In this document: one piece after another, positions 1 through 6,682 of the stretch
Layout of the letters: each line of letters starts with the position of its first letter
How positions within the stretch are numbered: the stretch's first letter is position 1
NCBI GenBank assembly: GCA_009392095.1
Contig: VFHF01000149.1
Coordinates: 1 to 16,714 of the forward strand
Source: SAR202 cluster bacterium
GTDB lineage: Bacteria; Chloroflexota; Dehalococcoidia; Lucifugimonadales; UBA3495
Direction of reading: 5' to 3'
DNA: 16,714 nucleotides
Position numbers and translations under genes: made by a program
The notes under the pieces: model-generated
What the model was told of the DNA's origin: nothing
Databases searched by the model: none
The model's input: the letters and a program-made list of their open reading frames with translations, nothing else

Positions 1-363
1 CTGGTCGGGCGCGGCCAGGATGCAAGCAGCCTCAGCCATGAAATGCACGCCGCAGAAGATTATGTAATCGGCTTCGGGACGAGTCGCAACTTCACGGGAC
101 AGGAGAAAAGAGTCGCCTTGGAAGTCGGCGTACTTGATAACCTCTTCCCGCTGATAATGATGACCCAAGATGGTGACTGAGCTGCCAAGTTTACTACGAG
201 CTTCACCAATCTTCAGGTCCAATTCCGCGGCAATGTAGTGCAGGTATTCCAGGGGAATCTGCTGACACCGCACATTGACGACCATCCCTTCGGCCAGGGG
301 TTTGGAAGGAAGTTCGTCTTCGGTCTTGCAGAATGTCGAGTGCTCGATCTCGGTGATCGGCAC
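1..363 (-). CDS. nadA: Quinolinate synthase NadA, N-terminal part (runs off the left edge)
   Basis: Quinolinate synthase condenses iminoaspartate with dihydroxyacetone phosphate to quinolinate in de novo NAD synthesis, using a [4Fe-4S] cluster. The visible 121 residues contain the family's first-domain signature: an ILGHHYQREEVIKYAD stretch, then GDSF, then FCGVHFMAEAA, which carries the first cluster-ligand Cys. The C-terminal two domains lie outside the window. The start is uncertain. A GTG at 363 gives an N-terminal extension with good coding character (ITEIEHSTFCKTEDELPSKP). An ATG at 285 gives a shorter protein nearer the usual distance to the HHYQ motif. Neither has a convincing ribosome-binding site. 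The GTG lies 26 bases after the miaB stop, so the two genes are probably co-transcribed. The family call is secure; only the start is in doubt. Confidence 0.93.
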   Translation of the reverse strand, partial: MPITEIEHSTFCKTEDELPSKPLAEGMVVNVRCQQIPLEYLHYIAAELDLKIGEARSKLGSSVTILGHHYQREEVIKYADFQGDSFLLSREVATRPEADYIIFCGVHFMAEAACILAAPDQ

Positions 364-389
364 TATGGGCCGACGGCTTGCTAGCGCCG

Positions 390-1700
390 TTAATCGTCTC
401 CTCGAGGGTTCAGTAGTTTCGCTTCCACAGCCAACGACCCTTGCAGAGACCAGGGGCTGGAACGCTCAATCTTCACCGTGGCCATTTCACCTTGGTGATA
501 CGCCTCATCCTCGAAAAACACCAGTTTGTGAGACCGTGTGCGACCCTGCCATTTTCCTCTCTTGCGGCCTTCAACCAAAATCTCCACGTAGCTGCCGACC
601 AGTTTGGCGTTGATCTCGGTCTGAATCTGCTCCTGGAGACTGTCCACCCTTTGGCGGCGGCTGGTCTTCTCGTCTTCGGGAACGGCGTCGTCCATGGTCC
701 GCGAGGCGATAGTCCCCGGCCTGGTCGAATAAGAGGCGCAGTGGACCTTGTCCAGACGCAGCTTGGCGAGCAGGTCCAGGGTTTGCTGGAACTGTTCTTC
801 CGTCTCGCCGGGAAACCCCACGATGATGTCAGTGTTCAAAGCGACATCAGGCATCGCTCGACGGATTCGGCCGACGAGGTCGATGTAATCAGCACGGCTG
901 TACTGGCGCCGCATCTCGTCTAAGATTTCGTCGTCGCCGGCCTGCACCGGCAGATTGATGTGCTCACAGACTTTAGGCAAATCTGCCACAGCCTGTATTA
1001 TCTCTTGGGTCATGAACTTGGGGTGCGATGTCAGGAACCGGATGCGCTCGATGCCGCCGATCTCATTTAGTCTGGCGAAAAGATCGGCCAGATTCGGCTG
1101 GTCCGGCAGGTCGTGGCCATAGGCGTCCACGGTCTGGCCCAGCAGGGTTACTTCTTTCACTCCCCGGGATGCCAGGGTTTCCACTTCCAGGGCAACATCC
1201 TCCACCGGACGGCTTACCTGGCGGCCACGGCGGTAAGGGATGATGCAGAAGGTGCACATCATGTCGCAGCCATGGATGATCGGCACGTGGCAGGTGACAT
1301 CGGGCCGGTTGGGGGTTAGAGGTCCGACGCAGCCCTCCCAGTCGACCCCGGTCCGTTCGCCCACCATCTCCAACAGGGGCTCGAACTGCTGCGGCCGCAT
1401 GAACACATCAACGTAGGGGAATCTACGGACCAAATCGTCAGAGTTGGGTCCCACCATACAACCCATAAGGGCAACGATGCGCTCGGGTTGCTTCTTTTTC
1501 AGGGGGGCCATCCAGGCCAGGTTGCTGGCTACTTTGTCTTCAGCGCCCTGGCGAACGACACAGGAATTGAGCACAATGACATCGGCGTCAGCCGCTTTTT
1601 CCACCTGCTGGATGCCCATCTGCTCCAACGCGGCGCCCAGCCGTTCGGAATCCGCGATGTTCATCTGACATCCGATGGTCCAGAGGTAGTAACTGTTCAT
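390..1700 (-). CDS. miaB: tRNA-2-methylthio-N6-dimethylallyladenosine synthase MiaB
   Basis: Radical-SAM methylthiotransferase that converts i6A37 to ms2i6A37 in tRNAs reading UNN codons. The 436 residues are near the family's normal length. The N-terminal UPF0004 domain has its three auxiliary-cluster cysteines at about C11 (GCQMN), C47 (NSCVVR) and C81 (GCMVG). The radical-SAM motif C145-x3-C149-x2-C152 follows (CDMMCTFCIIPYRRGR), then the NLPVQAGDDEIL and TDIIVGFPGETEEQF blocks, and a C-terminal TRAM domain from about residue 366. The NSCVVR form of the second cysteine block fits MiaB better than MtaB or RimO. The start codon ATG has no obvious Shine-Dalgarno sequence. It sits between the tRNA-Ser gene upstream and nadA downstream on the same strand. 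Confidence 0.95.
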   Translation of the reverse strand: MNSYYLWTIGCQMNIADSERLGAALEQMGIQQVEKAADADVIVLNSCVVRQGAEDKVASNLAWMAPLKKKQPERIVALMGCMVGPNSDDLVRRFPYVDVFMRPQQFEPLLEMVGERTGVDWEGCVGPLTPNRPDVTCHVPIIHGCDMMCTFCIIPYRRGRQVSRPVEDVALEVETLASRGVKEVTLLGQTVDAYGHDLPDQPNLADLFARLNEIGGIERIRFLTSHPKFMTQEIIQAVADLPKVCEHINLPVQAGDDEILDEMRRQYSRADYIDLVGRIRRAMPDVALNTDIIVGFPGETEEQFQQTLDLLAKLRLDKVHCASYSTRPGTIASRTMDDAVPEDEKTSRRQRVDSLQEQIQTEINAKLVGSYVEILVEGRKRGKWQGRTRSHKLVFFEDEAYHQGEMATVKIERSSPWSLQGSLAVEAKLLNPRGDD

Positions 1701-1791
1701 GGCAAAGCGTTAAATCTGGCGCTTGGTTCTGAGCTAAAACGTAAATCGTTTGATTTATGGCAGAAATTAGACGAAAGACTTCAAATGAAGG

Positions 1792-1881
1792 TGGCGGAAA
1801 GAGAGGGATTCGAACCCTCGGAACCTTTGCAGGCTCACGCGATTAGCAGTCGCGCACAATCGTCCACTCTGTCATCTTTCC
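1792..1881 (-). tRNA. tRNA-Ser (anticodon GCU), CCA encoded
   Basis: Read on the minus strand, the 7-bp acceptor stem GGAAAGA pairs with TCTTTCC. A 3-bp D stem (ACA/TGT) follows. The anticodon stem CGCGA/TCGCG encloses loop CTGCTAA, giving anticodon GCU for AGC/AGU serine codons. A class II variable arm (GAGCC/GGTTC) and a T arm GAGGG-TTCGAAT-CCCTC complete the fold. The discriminator G and a chromosomally encoded CCA lie at 1795-1792. A37 follows U36, so the tRNA should carry t6A rather than be a substrate of the neighbouring MiaB. Confidence 0.97.
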
Positions 1882-1894
1882 CTGCACCAGCTAA

Positions 1895-1923
1895 ATGTTA
1901 CCAAATGTGCCTATGCCCATCAA
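1895..1923 (-). promoter_or_regulatory. Promoter of tRNA-Ser
   Basis: On the minus strand, TTGATG (1923-1918) is followed by a 17-base spacer and TAACAT (1900-1895). TG one base before the -10 makes it an extended -10. The predicted start of transcription is about 7 bases before the tRNA 5' end, the spacing expected for a stable-RNA promoter. Confidence 0.7.
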
Positions 1924-2032
1924 TACCCGACACGATAGGACGCACAATCAGACGGTAGGAACTCCGGTGCAGGAGCCTTGATGGGCGTTTCGGTTTGAGA
2001 TGCTTCACTTTATATGCACATTAACTCGGCAA

Positions 2033-2055
2033 ATTTGGTCGGTATTCGACCAAAT
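2033..2055. promoter_or_regulatory. Inverted repeat, candidate operator
   Basis: Perfect 9-bp arms ATTTGGTCG and CGACCAAAT separated by GTATT. The repeat ends 27 bases before the -35 box of the regulator promoter, a typical position for an activator site or an autoregulatory site. It has no T-run on either strand, so terminator function is less likely. Which protein binds it cannot be told from sequence. Confidence 0.5.
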
Positions 2056-2082
2056 GCGGCAGCATCTGGCAGGATTTCGGTG

Positions 2083-2111
2083 TTGACACTCCTGAAAACC
2101 AGCCATATGAT
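2083..2111 (+). promoter_or_regulatory. Sigma-70 promoter of the Lrp/AsnC gene
   Basis: Perfect -35 TTGACA (2083-2088), 17-base spacer, -10 TATGAT (2106-2111). Transcription would start near 2118, leaving a leader of just under 90 bases before the ATG at 2206. Confidence 0.75.
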
Positions 2112-2205
2112 GTGGCGGGACTTCCGGTAAAGAGCACCTAGCACAACGAATAAACTGGACCCAAAGGCAAACCAACAGGCCCTCAAGCCACGGAGAGTGA
2201 CGCCC

Positions 2206-2646
2206 ATGGATGAACTGGACCGAAAGATAATCGCCCTGCTGCAACTTGACGGCAGGGCCTCTAACGCCAAGATCGCCCGCGAGGTTAGCGTAAGTGAAGG
2301 GACAGTCCGGCGCCGTTTGCGCCGCTTGGTCAACGACGATGTGGTCAAAATCATCGCTGTACCCAACTTGGAAAAACTGGGTTACGCGACCACCGCCCTC
2401 ATCGGCCTACAAACCGGCCCCGGCAAGTCGGACGCCGTAGCAGAACACATCGCTAAACTCGACGAAGCCCACTACGTAGCCATCACCACCGGCGCCTATG
2501 ACGTGTTCATCTGGGCCGGACTGGAATCGGCGGAAGGCCTCGGCACATTCTTAAGGACAAAGGTCGGAGTCATAGACGGAGTCCAACGCACCGAGACATT
2601 TGTGAACCTTTCTATAAAAAAGCGCACTTACGGCCTAGTTCTCTGA
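2206..2646 (+). CDS. Lrp/AsnC family transcriptional regulator
   Basis: A 146-residue protein of the usual Lrp/AsnC size. Residues 1-60 form the winged helix-turn-helix domain, opening with MDELDRKIIALLQLDGRAS and including the recognition-helix region VSEGTVRRRLRRL. Residues about 65-140 form the RAM (ligand-sensing, oligomerising) domain, including GAYDVFIWAG. The ligand is not predictable. The ATG at 2206 is preferred over an in-frame GTG at 2197 because GGAG (2192-2195) lies 10 bases before the ATG but only one base before the GTG. The gene is monocistronic: it has its own promoter and a hairpin 29 bases after the stop. The dyad upstream could be its own operator, as these regulators are often autoregulated. 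Possible neighbouring targets, ferredoxin and aconitase, are speculation. Confidence 0.9.
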   Translation: MDELDRKIIALLQLDGRASNAKIAREVSVSEGTVRRRLRRLVNDDVVKIIAVPNLEKLGYATTALIGLQTGPGKSDAVAEHIAKLDEAHYVAITTGAYDVFIWAGLESAEGLGTFLRTKVGVIDGVQRTETFVNLSIKKRTYGLVL

Positions 2647-2674
2647 GCCAGCGGCCCGGCCACAGAAAGAAGCT

Positions 2675-2703
2675 AAAACCATCGCCTAAACCGCGGTGGT
2701 TTT
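2675..2703 (+). terminator. Terminator after the Lrp/AsnC gene
   Basis: An 11-bp stem AAAACCATCGC/GCGGTGGTTTT (one T-G wobble) with the 7-base loop CTAAACC. The 3' arm ends in TTTT and is followed by CCTTT. The A-run on the 5' side means it could also act leftward. Confidence 0.75.
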
Positions 2704-2741
2704 CCTTTGCCCAGCCTGGTTTGAACGATAGGACAGAGGCG

Positions 2742-2769
2742 TTGCAATGGCGTCGGGCTATGCTATAAT
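2742..2769 (+). promoter_or_regulatory. Promoter of the ferredoxin gene
   Basis: TTGCAA (2742-2747), 16-base spacer, perfect TATAAT (2764-2769) preceded by TG at 2761-2762, an extended -10. The start of transcription would be near 2776, about 80 bases before the ATG. The near-ideal -10 suggests high constitutive expression. Confidence 0.75.
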
Positions 2770-2840
2770 TCCAGTGCATTTTTCGCCAGCCGCAGCCAGG
2801 CGTGACAGCGCCGACGCGGACTGACGCCGGAATTGAATCA

Positions 2841-2847
2841 AAAGGAG
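2841..2847 (+). promoter_or_regulatory. Ribosome-binding site deciding the ferredoxin start
   Basis: AAAGGAG lies 9 bases before the ATG at 2857. An upstream in-frame TTG at 2833 precedes this site and can be set aside. Confidence 0.85.
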
Positions 2848-2856
2848 CCTCTCACC

Positions 2857-3126
2857 ATGACCTACATCATCGTCGAACCTTGCGTAGGGCTTAAGGATTC
2901 GGCTTGTGTCGATGTTTGCCCCGTAGACTGCATCTATACCCGTGACGAAGACGATATGTATTACATCAGCCCGGACGAGTGCATCGATTGCGCCGCCTGT
3001 GAGCCCGTCTGTCCCGTCACGGCCATCTTCGCAGAGGATGCGGTTCCCGCTGAGTGGTCCGATTACATCGCCAAGAACTACGACTACTTCAAGAACGTCG
3101 ACCCCTCTGAGATGAAGCGTAAGTAA
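2857..3126 (+). CDS. fdxA: 7Fe ferredoxin ([3Fe-4S][4Fe-4S])
   Basis: An 89-residue soluble electron carrier. Cysteines fall at C9, C17, C21, C25, C42, C45, C48 and C52. The first group reads C-x7-C-x3-C instead of the C-x2-C-x2-C-x3-C of 8Fe ferredoxins, and the second reads C-x2-C-x2-C-x3-C-P. This matches the Azotobacter FdI / Thermus 7Fe type. C9, C17 and C52 would hold the 3Fe cluster; C21, C42, C45 and C48 the 4Fe cluster. The C-terminal tail (AEWSDYIAKNYDYFKNVDP) is typical of that subgroup. The gene stands alone between its own promoter and terminator, so its redox partner is not indicated by context. Confidence 0.95.
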   Translation: MTYIIVEPCVGLKDSACVDVCPVDCIYTRDEDDMYYISPDECIDCAACEPVCPVTAIFAEDAVPAEWSDYIAKNYDYFKNVDPSEMKRK

Positions 3127-3192
3127 AACCCTACTCCGCCGGTTCACGGCAGACTTGAGGAAGCCCAAGACCGGCCCTCTGGGACCGAGACC

Positions 3193-3229
3193 ATAAAACC
3201 TTTAAAGGGTCGCCCTTTAAAGGTTTTAT
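3193..3229 (+). terminator. Strong terminator after the ferredoxin gene
   Basis: A perfect 17-bp inverted repeat from ATAAAACCTTTAAAGGG to its exact complement, with the 3-base centre TCG. Both arms carry an A/T-rich outer end, so it should stop transcription in either direction and insulate aconitase from the ferredoxin promoter. Confidence 0.85.
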
Positions 3230-3368
3230 ATCGTCAACCAGTGATTTTAGTTTCCAATTTAGGACCGGTATCGATGGGATGTTTGGGTTGGGAGGGAGCT
3301 GGATCGCGAGACGAACGGTTGCCTGTAGATTATTCGATTTAACCTGATAACACGGCTAGGAGCCACAT

Positions 3369-5645
3369 ATGAACGTCGACTCAACTCCCCAATTCGTAGA
3401 AGAAGCCTATAAGAAGATGGAGCGCAATCTGGAGGTTGTCAGGTCACGGTTCAACCGCCCGCTGACCCTAGCCGAGAAACTCCTTCTCAGCCACTTGGAC
3501 GATGCCCAAGGCGCCGAACTTGACCCCGGCGAAAGTTACATCATGCTCAACCCTGATCGGGTCGTCCACCAAGACGTGACCGGCCAGATGGCGATCTTGC
3601 AGTTCATGCAGTCCGGGCGAGCAGAAGTTGCCGTGCCAACCACCGTCCACTGCGATCATTTGATCCAGGCTAGGGTCGGCGCTTCATCCGACCTTCAAGA
3701 CGCCCTGAACGAAAGCAGCGAAGTGTTCCAGTTCTTGGAGTCTTCGTGCCGCAAATACGGCATGGGCTTCTGGAAGCCGGGCTCTGGCATCATCCACCAG
3801 GTCAATCTGGAGAACTACGCCTTCCCCGGTTGCTTGGTCATCGGCACCGACTCCCACACTCCCAACGCCGGCGGTTTGGGCTGTCTGGCGATCGGTGTTG
3901 GCGGTGCGGACGCCGCTGACGTCATGGCCGGCCTACCATGGGAGGTCAAGTACCCCACTCTGGTGGGCGTACACCTCACCGGTGAGCTGAATGGCTGGAC
4001 CGCCCCTAAAGATGTCATCATCTACCTAGCCGGCGTGCTGACCGTGGCCGGCGGAACCAACGCCATCATCGAGTACTTTGGCCCCGGCGTCAGCTCCATC
4101 AGCTGCACCGGCAAGGCCACCATCACCAACATGGGCGCTGAACTCGGCGCGACCGGGGACGTATTCCCCTTCGACGAGCGGATGGCCACCTACCTGAAGT
4201 CCACACGCCGTCCGGAACTGGCCGAACTGGCTGAGAAGTACAAGCACTTGCTCACCTCCGACCCTGAGGTGGAGAAAGACCCTGCCCAGTACTACGACCG
4301 TATCGTGGAGATCGATCTCTCCAAGCTGGAGCCTCAGATCACCGGACCCCATTCCCCTGACCGCGCCCGACCCATCTCAGCTATGGCCAAAGAGGTCAAG
4401 GAAGAGGGCTTCCCGGACAAAGTATCCGCGGCCCTGGTCGGCAGTTGCACCAACTCATCTTATGAAGACATGAGCCGATGTGCCGATGTGGCCAACCAGG
4501 CCGCGGCGCACGGTCTCAAATCCGTCTCAGAATTCATGATCACCCCAGGTTCAGAGCAGGTACGTGCGACCATCTCCCGGGACGGCCAACAAGAGGCCTT
4601 GGAAGCCCTGGGGGGCACGGTCTTAGCCAACGCCTGCGGCCCTTGCATCGGCCAATGGAAGCGAGACGAGGTGCCGGAGGGCGAACCGAACTCCATCGTC
4701 ACCTCTTACAACCGCAACTTCCCCAAGCGCAACGACGCCAACTCCGGCACCATGAATTTCATCACCAGCCCAGAATTGGCGGTGGCTATGAGCCTGGGCG
4801 GAAGCTTGAGCTTCAACCCGCTAACTGACACGCTAACCGGCGCAGACGGCAAAGAATTCATGCTGGAAGCGCCCAAACCAGCCCCTGAAGTCCCCGCCAC
4901 CGGGTTTGATCGCGGCGAAGAAAGCTACGTTCCCCCTCCCGAGGACGGCAGCGGTATAACGGTCACGGTGGACCCCAACAGCAACCGATTGCAGATCTTG
5001 GAGCCGTGGCCCGCATGGGACGGCCAGGATTTCAACAATATGCCGGTGCTGGTCAAAGCTGCCGGAAAGTGCACCACTGACCATATCTCTCCAGCCGGAG
5101 CCTGGCTCCGCTTCCGGGGACACCTGGACAACCTGAGCGACAACATGTTCCTGGGCGCCGTGAACGCATTCACCGACGATCCGGGCACCGGAAGGAATCA
5201 ACTCTCGGGCGAGCAGATTCAGCCCATCCCTGAGATCGCCAGGGAGTACAAGGCGCAGGGCATGCAGTGGATCGCTATCGGCGACAACAACTATGGAGAG
5301 GGCAGTAGCCGTGAGCACGCCGCAATGTCTCCCAGAATGTTGGGCGCGGCGGCGGTAATCACCCGAAGCTTCGCTAGGATCCACGAGGCCAATCTGAAGA
5401 AGCAGGGCGTGTTGCCCCTGACGTTCGAAGATCCCGGAGATTACGACCGCATCCGGGCCGACGACCGACTAAGCATCATCGGCTTGGCCAACCTGGTGCC
5501 GGGGCAGCCGCTGGTCTGCGTAGTCGCCCACGAGGATGGGGAGGAGGAGCGCATCAATCTCCGCCACACCATGAACCCCGGTCAGATCGATTGGTTCAAA
5601 GCCGGGTCCGCGATGAACCACATGAAGAACATGGCCGCAAGCTAA
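3369..5645 (+). CDS. acnA: Aconitate hydratase, mitochondrial type
   Basis: Interconverts citrate and isocitrate in the TCA cycle with a [4Fe-4S] cluster. The 758 residues match the mitochondrial-type aconitases (about 750-780), shorter than the roughly 900-residue AcnA/IRP type. The cluster ligands are C360 in GSCTNSSYEDM and C423/C426 in NACGPCIGQW, equivalent to porcine C358, C421 and C424. Other family blocks are TTVHCDHLI, GTDSHTPNAGGLG, SYNRNFPKRNDAN, and in the C-terminal swivelling domain GDNNYGEGSSREHAA and ITRSFARIHEANLKKQG. TAGGAG six bases before the ATG sets the start. No clear promoter was found in the 139 bases after the preceding terminator. The gene ends at a bidirectional terminator. 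The symbol follows common usage and does not imply the E. coli AcnA subtype. Confidence 0.96.
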   Translation: MNVDSTPQFVEEAYKKMERNLEVVRSRFNRPLTLAEKLLLSHLDDAQGAELDPGESYIMLNPDRVVHQDVTGQMAILQFMQSGRAEVAVPTTVHCDHLIQARVGASSDLQDALNESSEVFQFLESSCRKYGMGFWKPGSGIIHQVNLENYAFPGCLVIGTDSHTPNAGGLGCLAIGVGGADAADVMAGLPWEVKYPTLVGVHLTGELNGWTAPKDVIIYLAGVLTVAGGTNAIIEYFGPGVSSISCTGKATITNMGAELGATGDVFPFDERMATYLKSTRRPELAELAEKYKHLLTSDPEVEKDPAQYYDRIVEIDLSKLEPQITGPHSPDRARPISAMAKEVKEEGFPDKVSAALVGSCTNSSYEDMSRCADVANQAAAHGLKSVSEFMITPGSEQVRATISRDGQQEALEALGGTVLANACGPCIGQWKRDEVPEGEPNSIVTSYNRNFPKRNDANSGTMNFITSPELAVAMSLGGSLSFNPLTDTLTGADGKEFMLEAPKPAPEVPATGFDRGEESYVPPPEDGSGITVTVDPNSNRLQILEPWPAWDGQDFNNMPVLVKAAGKCTTDHISPAGAWLRFRGHLDNLSDNMFLGAVNAFTDDPGTGRNQLSGEQIQPIPEIAREYKAQGMQWIAIGDNNYGEGSSREHAAMSPRMLGAAAVITRSFARIHEANLKKQGVLPLTFEDPGDYDRIRADDRLSIIGLANLVPGQPLVCVVAHEDGEEERINLRHTMNPGQIDWFKAGSAMNHMKNMAAS

Positions 5646-5700
5646 TTGAAGTAACTGGTTCCATTCGGAACATCTAGGAATCAGTCAAACCCAGACTCGG

Positions 5701-5746
5701 ACAACGAAAGAGGCGTCCTGATTGACCGGGACGCCTCTTTCGTTGT
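5701..5746. terminator. Bidirectional terminator between convergent aconitase and HemQ-like genes
   Basis: A perfect 18-bp stem with arms ACAACGAAAGAGGCGTCC and GGACGCCTCTTTCGTTGT around a 10-base loop. It lies 55 bases after the aconitase stop and 20 bases after the end of the opposing gene, serving both. Confidence 0.85.
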
Positions 5747-5765
5747 TTCGTGACTCGCAGGTGGG

Positions 5766-6464
5766 TTAGCCGAGATCGTCCAAACAGGCCTCCACGGACT
5801 TGCTGATGCAGGAGAATATTGGAGTGTCGATCAGTGTGTAGGGCCTGGCTTTGGACTCTCTAAGCTCCATCACCAGGTCTAGGAAATTCGACGGGTTGTC
5901 GGTCTCGAACCCCAGGACGAACTCCTGGTCGTCCAGTCCGAAAGAATAAGCCGTGCTGATTTTCACGTCCGGGTAATTGTGCCCGATGACGAAGTGCTCG
6001 TTCATAAGCGCCTGGCGTTCTCCCTTGGGCAACTGGTACCACTCGTGGGTCTTCACGAATGGGTAGATGAACAGGTACTTCCGGCCAATGATGCGCATGG
6101 TCGCGAAGCCTGTCCCCTCCTGGCCTTCATGCTTATGGTCGTCGATGTAGGGAGACCGGCGGGTCATGGCCAGATAGGAATAGGGCATGGTGAGATACGG
6201 CGCCAGATCGGTGTGGTTAACCCTGGCCATCAGCTCGTTGATGGCTTCCAATTCTTCGCTCACCTTCCAGAGCAGGAAGTCAGCGTCGCCGCGGGTGCCC
6301 ACCATGCTGTAGCTGGACATGGACACGCGGTCGGAAAACTCGTTCAGGACCTCGGCGAATTGCGCCTTGCTGTCTTGGCGCTCTTTCTCAGGTATGAGGC
6401 GCCATGCCGGGTCGACCTTAAAGAATGAGTACTTTACGAAATCGCGCCTGACTTGTTCTGTCAT
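5766..6464 (-). CDS. HemQ-like heme protein (coproheme decarboxylase / chlorite dismutase family)
   Basis: A 232-residue, predicted cytoplasmic protein. The family includes coproheme decarboxylase, the last step of the coproporphyrin-dependent heme pathway. Aligned from memory to firmicute HemQ, catalytic Tyr145 and Lys149 (YPMxK) are Y134 and K138 in IYPFVKTHEWY, and the proximal heme His172 is H157 in MNEHFVIGHNYPDV. The loop between them is four residues shorter. The Arg of true chlorite dismutases is absent, and the HemQ distal Gln position falls on I169, in a segment resembling the actinobacterial type (YPDVxxxT, SFxLxD). HemQ is therefore more likely than chlorite dismutase. Upstream of the ATG only a weak AGGG is seen. 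It is divergent from the lyase gene and closed by the shared terminator. No other heme gene is in the window. Confidence 0.85.
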   Translation of the reverse strand: MTEQVRRDFVKYSFFKVDPAWRLIPEKERQDSKAQFAEVLNEFSDRVSMSSYSMVGTRGDADFLLWKVSEELEAINELMARVNHTDLAPYLTMPYSYLAMTRRSPYIDDHKHEGQEGTGFATMRIIGRKYLFIYPFVKTHEWYQLPKGERQALMNEHFVIGHNYPDVKISTAYSFGLDDQEFVLGFETDNPSNFLDLVMELRESKARPYTLIDTPIFSCISKSVEACLDDLG

Positions 6465-6508
6465 TTAACCCTGCTCCACGGTGTAATGAAAACCCGCAGA
6501 CCACTGAT

Positions 6509-6526
6509 GGTATCGGGGGTATCGGG
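6509..6526. repeat. Tandem 9-bp repeat in a divergent promoter region
   Basis: Two perfect adjacent copies of GGTATCGGG, 44 bases upstream of the HemQ-like start codon and on the far side of the promoter of the divergent lyase gene. It may be a paired regulator site or a chance duplication. Confidence 0.5.
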
Positions 6527-6593
6527 ATTCATGATAGCAACGGTCAACTCCCCGTGGCAATTGACGCCCGCAAATCATTAGGCTTTGCAACCG

Positions 6594-6621
6594 TTGATTT
6601 CCCACCTGTCGATGCTACAAT
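6594..6621 (+). promoter_or_regulatory. Promoter of the PAL-like gene
   Basis: TTGATT (6594-6599), 16-base spacer, TACAAT (6616-6621) with TG at 6613-6614, an extended -10. Transcription would start near 6628, about 55 bases before the ATG at 6683. An open frame reaching back to 6554 would begin before this promoter, so it is not the start. Confidence 0.65.
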
Positions 6622-6670
6622 CTCCGAGTACCCACTAAGGGGCGTAAATCACCAGAACGACGAGAATATT

Positions 6671-6674
6671 GAGG
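6671..6674 (+). promoter_or_regulatory. Ribosome-binding site deciding the PAL-like start
   Basis: GAGG sits 8 bases before the ATG at 6683. Together with the promoter position it favours the 315-residue product over one extended by 43 residues. Confidence 0.6.
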
Positions 6675-6682
6675 TTGTAGCA

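Larger units (their letters stand above)
1882..2205. other. Divergent intergenic region between tRNA-Ser and the Lrp-type gene
   Basis: About 320 bases without a supported gene. It holds the leftward tRNA-Ser promoter (1895-1923), a 9-bp inverted repeat (2033-2055) and a rightward consensus promoter (2083-2111), followed by a leader of roughly 85-90 bases with GGAG just before the regulator gene. Reading frames crossing this stretch lack coding character. I see no small RNA or riboswitch fold. Confidence 0.6.

Noticed and set aside
441..923. 160-codon plus-strand open frame
   Set aside because: Antisense to the C-terminal half of miaB, with no ribosome-binding site and no family resemblance.
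1738..1760. Weak hairpin TAAATC/GATTTA between the tRNA and miaB as a terminator
   Set aside because: Only 6 A/T-rich base pairs; too weak to claim, and read-through into miaB is plausible.
1700..1881. Functional link between tRNA-Ser and MiaB because they are adjacent
   Set aside because: The tRNA has anticodon GCU (U36-A37), a t6A context, not an i6A/ms2i6A substrate of MiaB.
1488..1958. Open frame on the plus strand across the miaB start and the tRNA, including the string REGFEPS
   Set aside because: It is antisense to miaB and reads through the tRNA-Ser T arm; the REGFEPS string is the well-known artefact of translating a tRNA's complement.
4833..5384. 183-codon minus-strand open frame inside aconitase
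   Set aside because: Fully inside a strongly recognised gene on the other strand; its composition is that of a G+C-rich shadow frame.
5766..6464. Chlorite dismutase as the function of the HemQ-like gene
   Set aside because: The distal Arg needed for chlorite dismutation is absent, while the HemQ Tyr/Lys pair is present.
6554..6682. N-terminal extension of the PAL-like protein by 43 codons
   Set aside because: It would start upstream of the extended -10 promoter; the GAGG site and the conserved sequence both begin at 6683.
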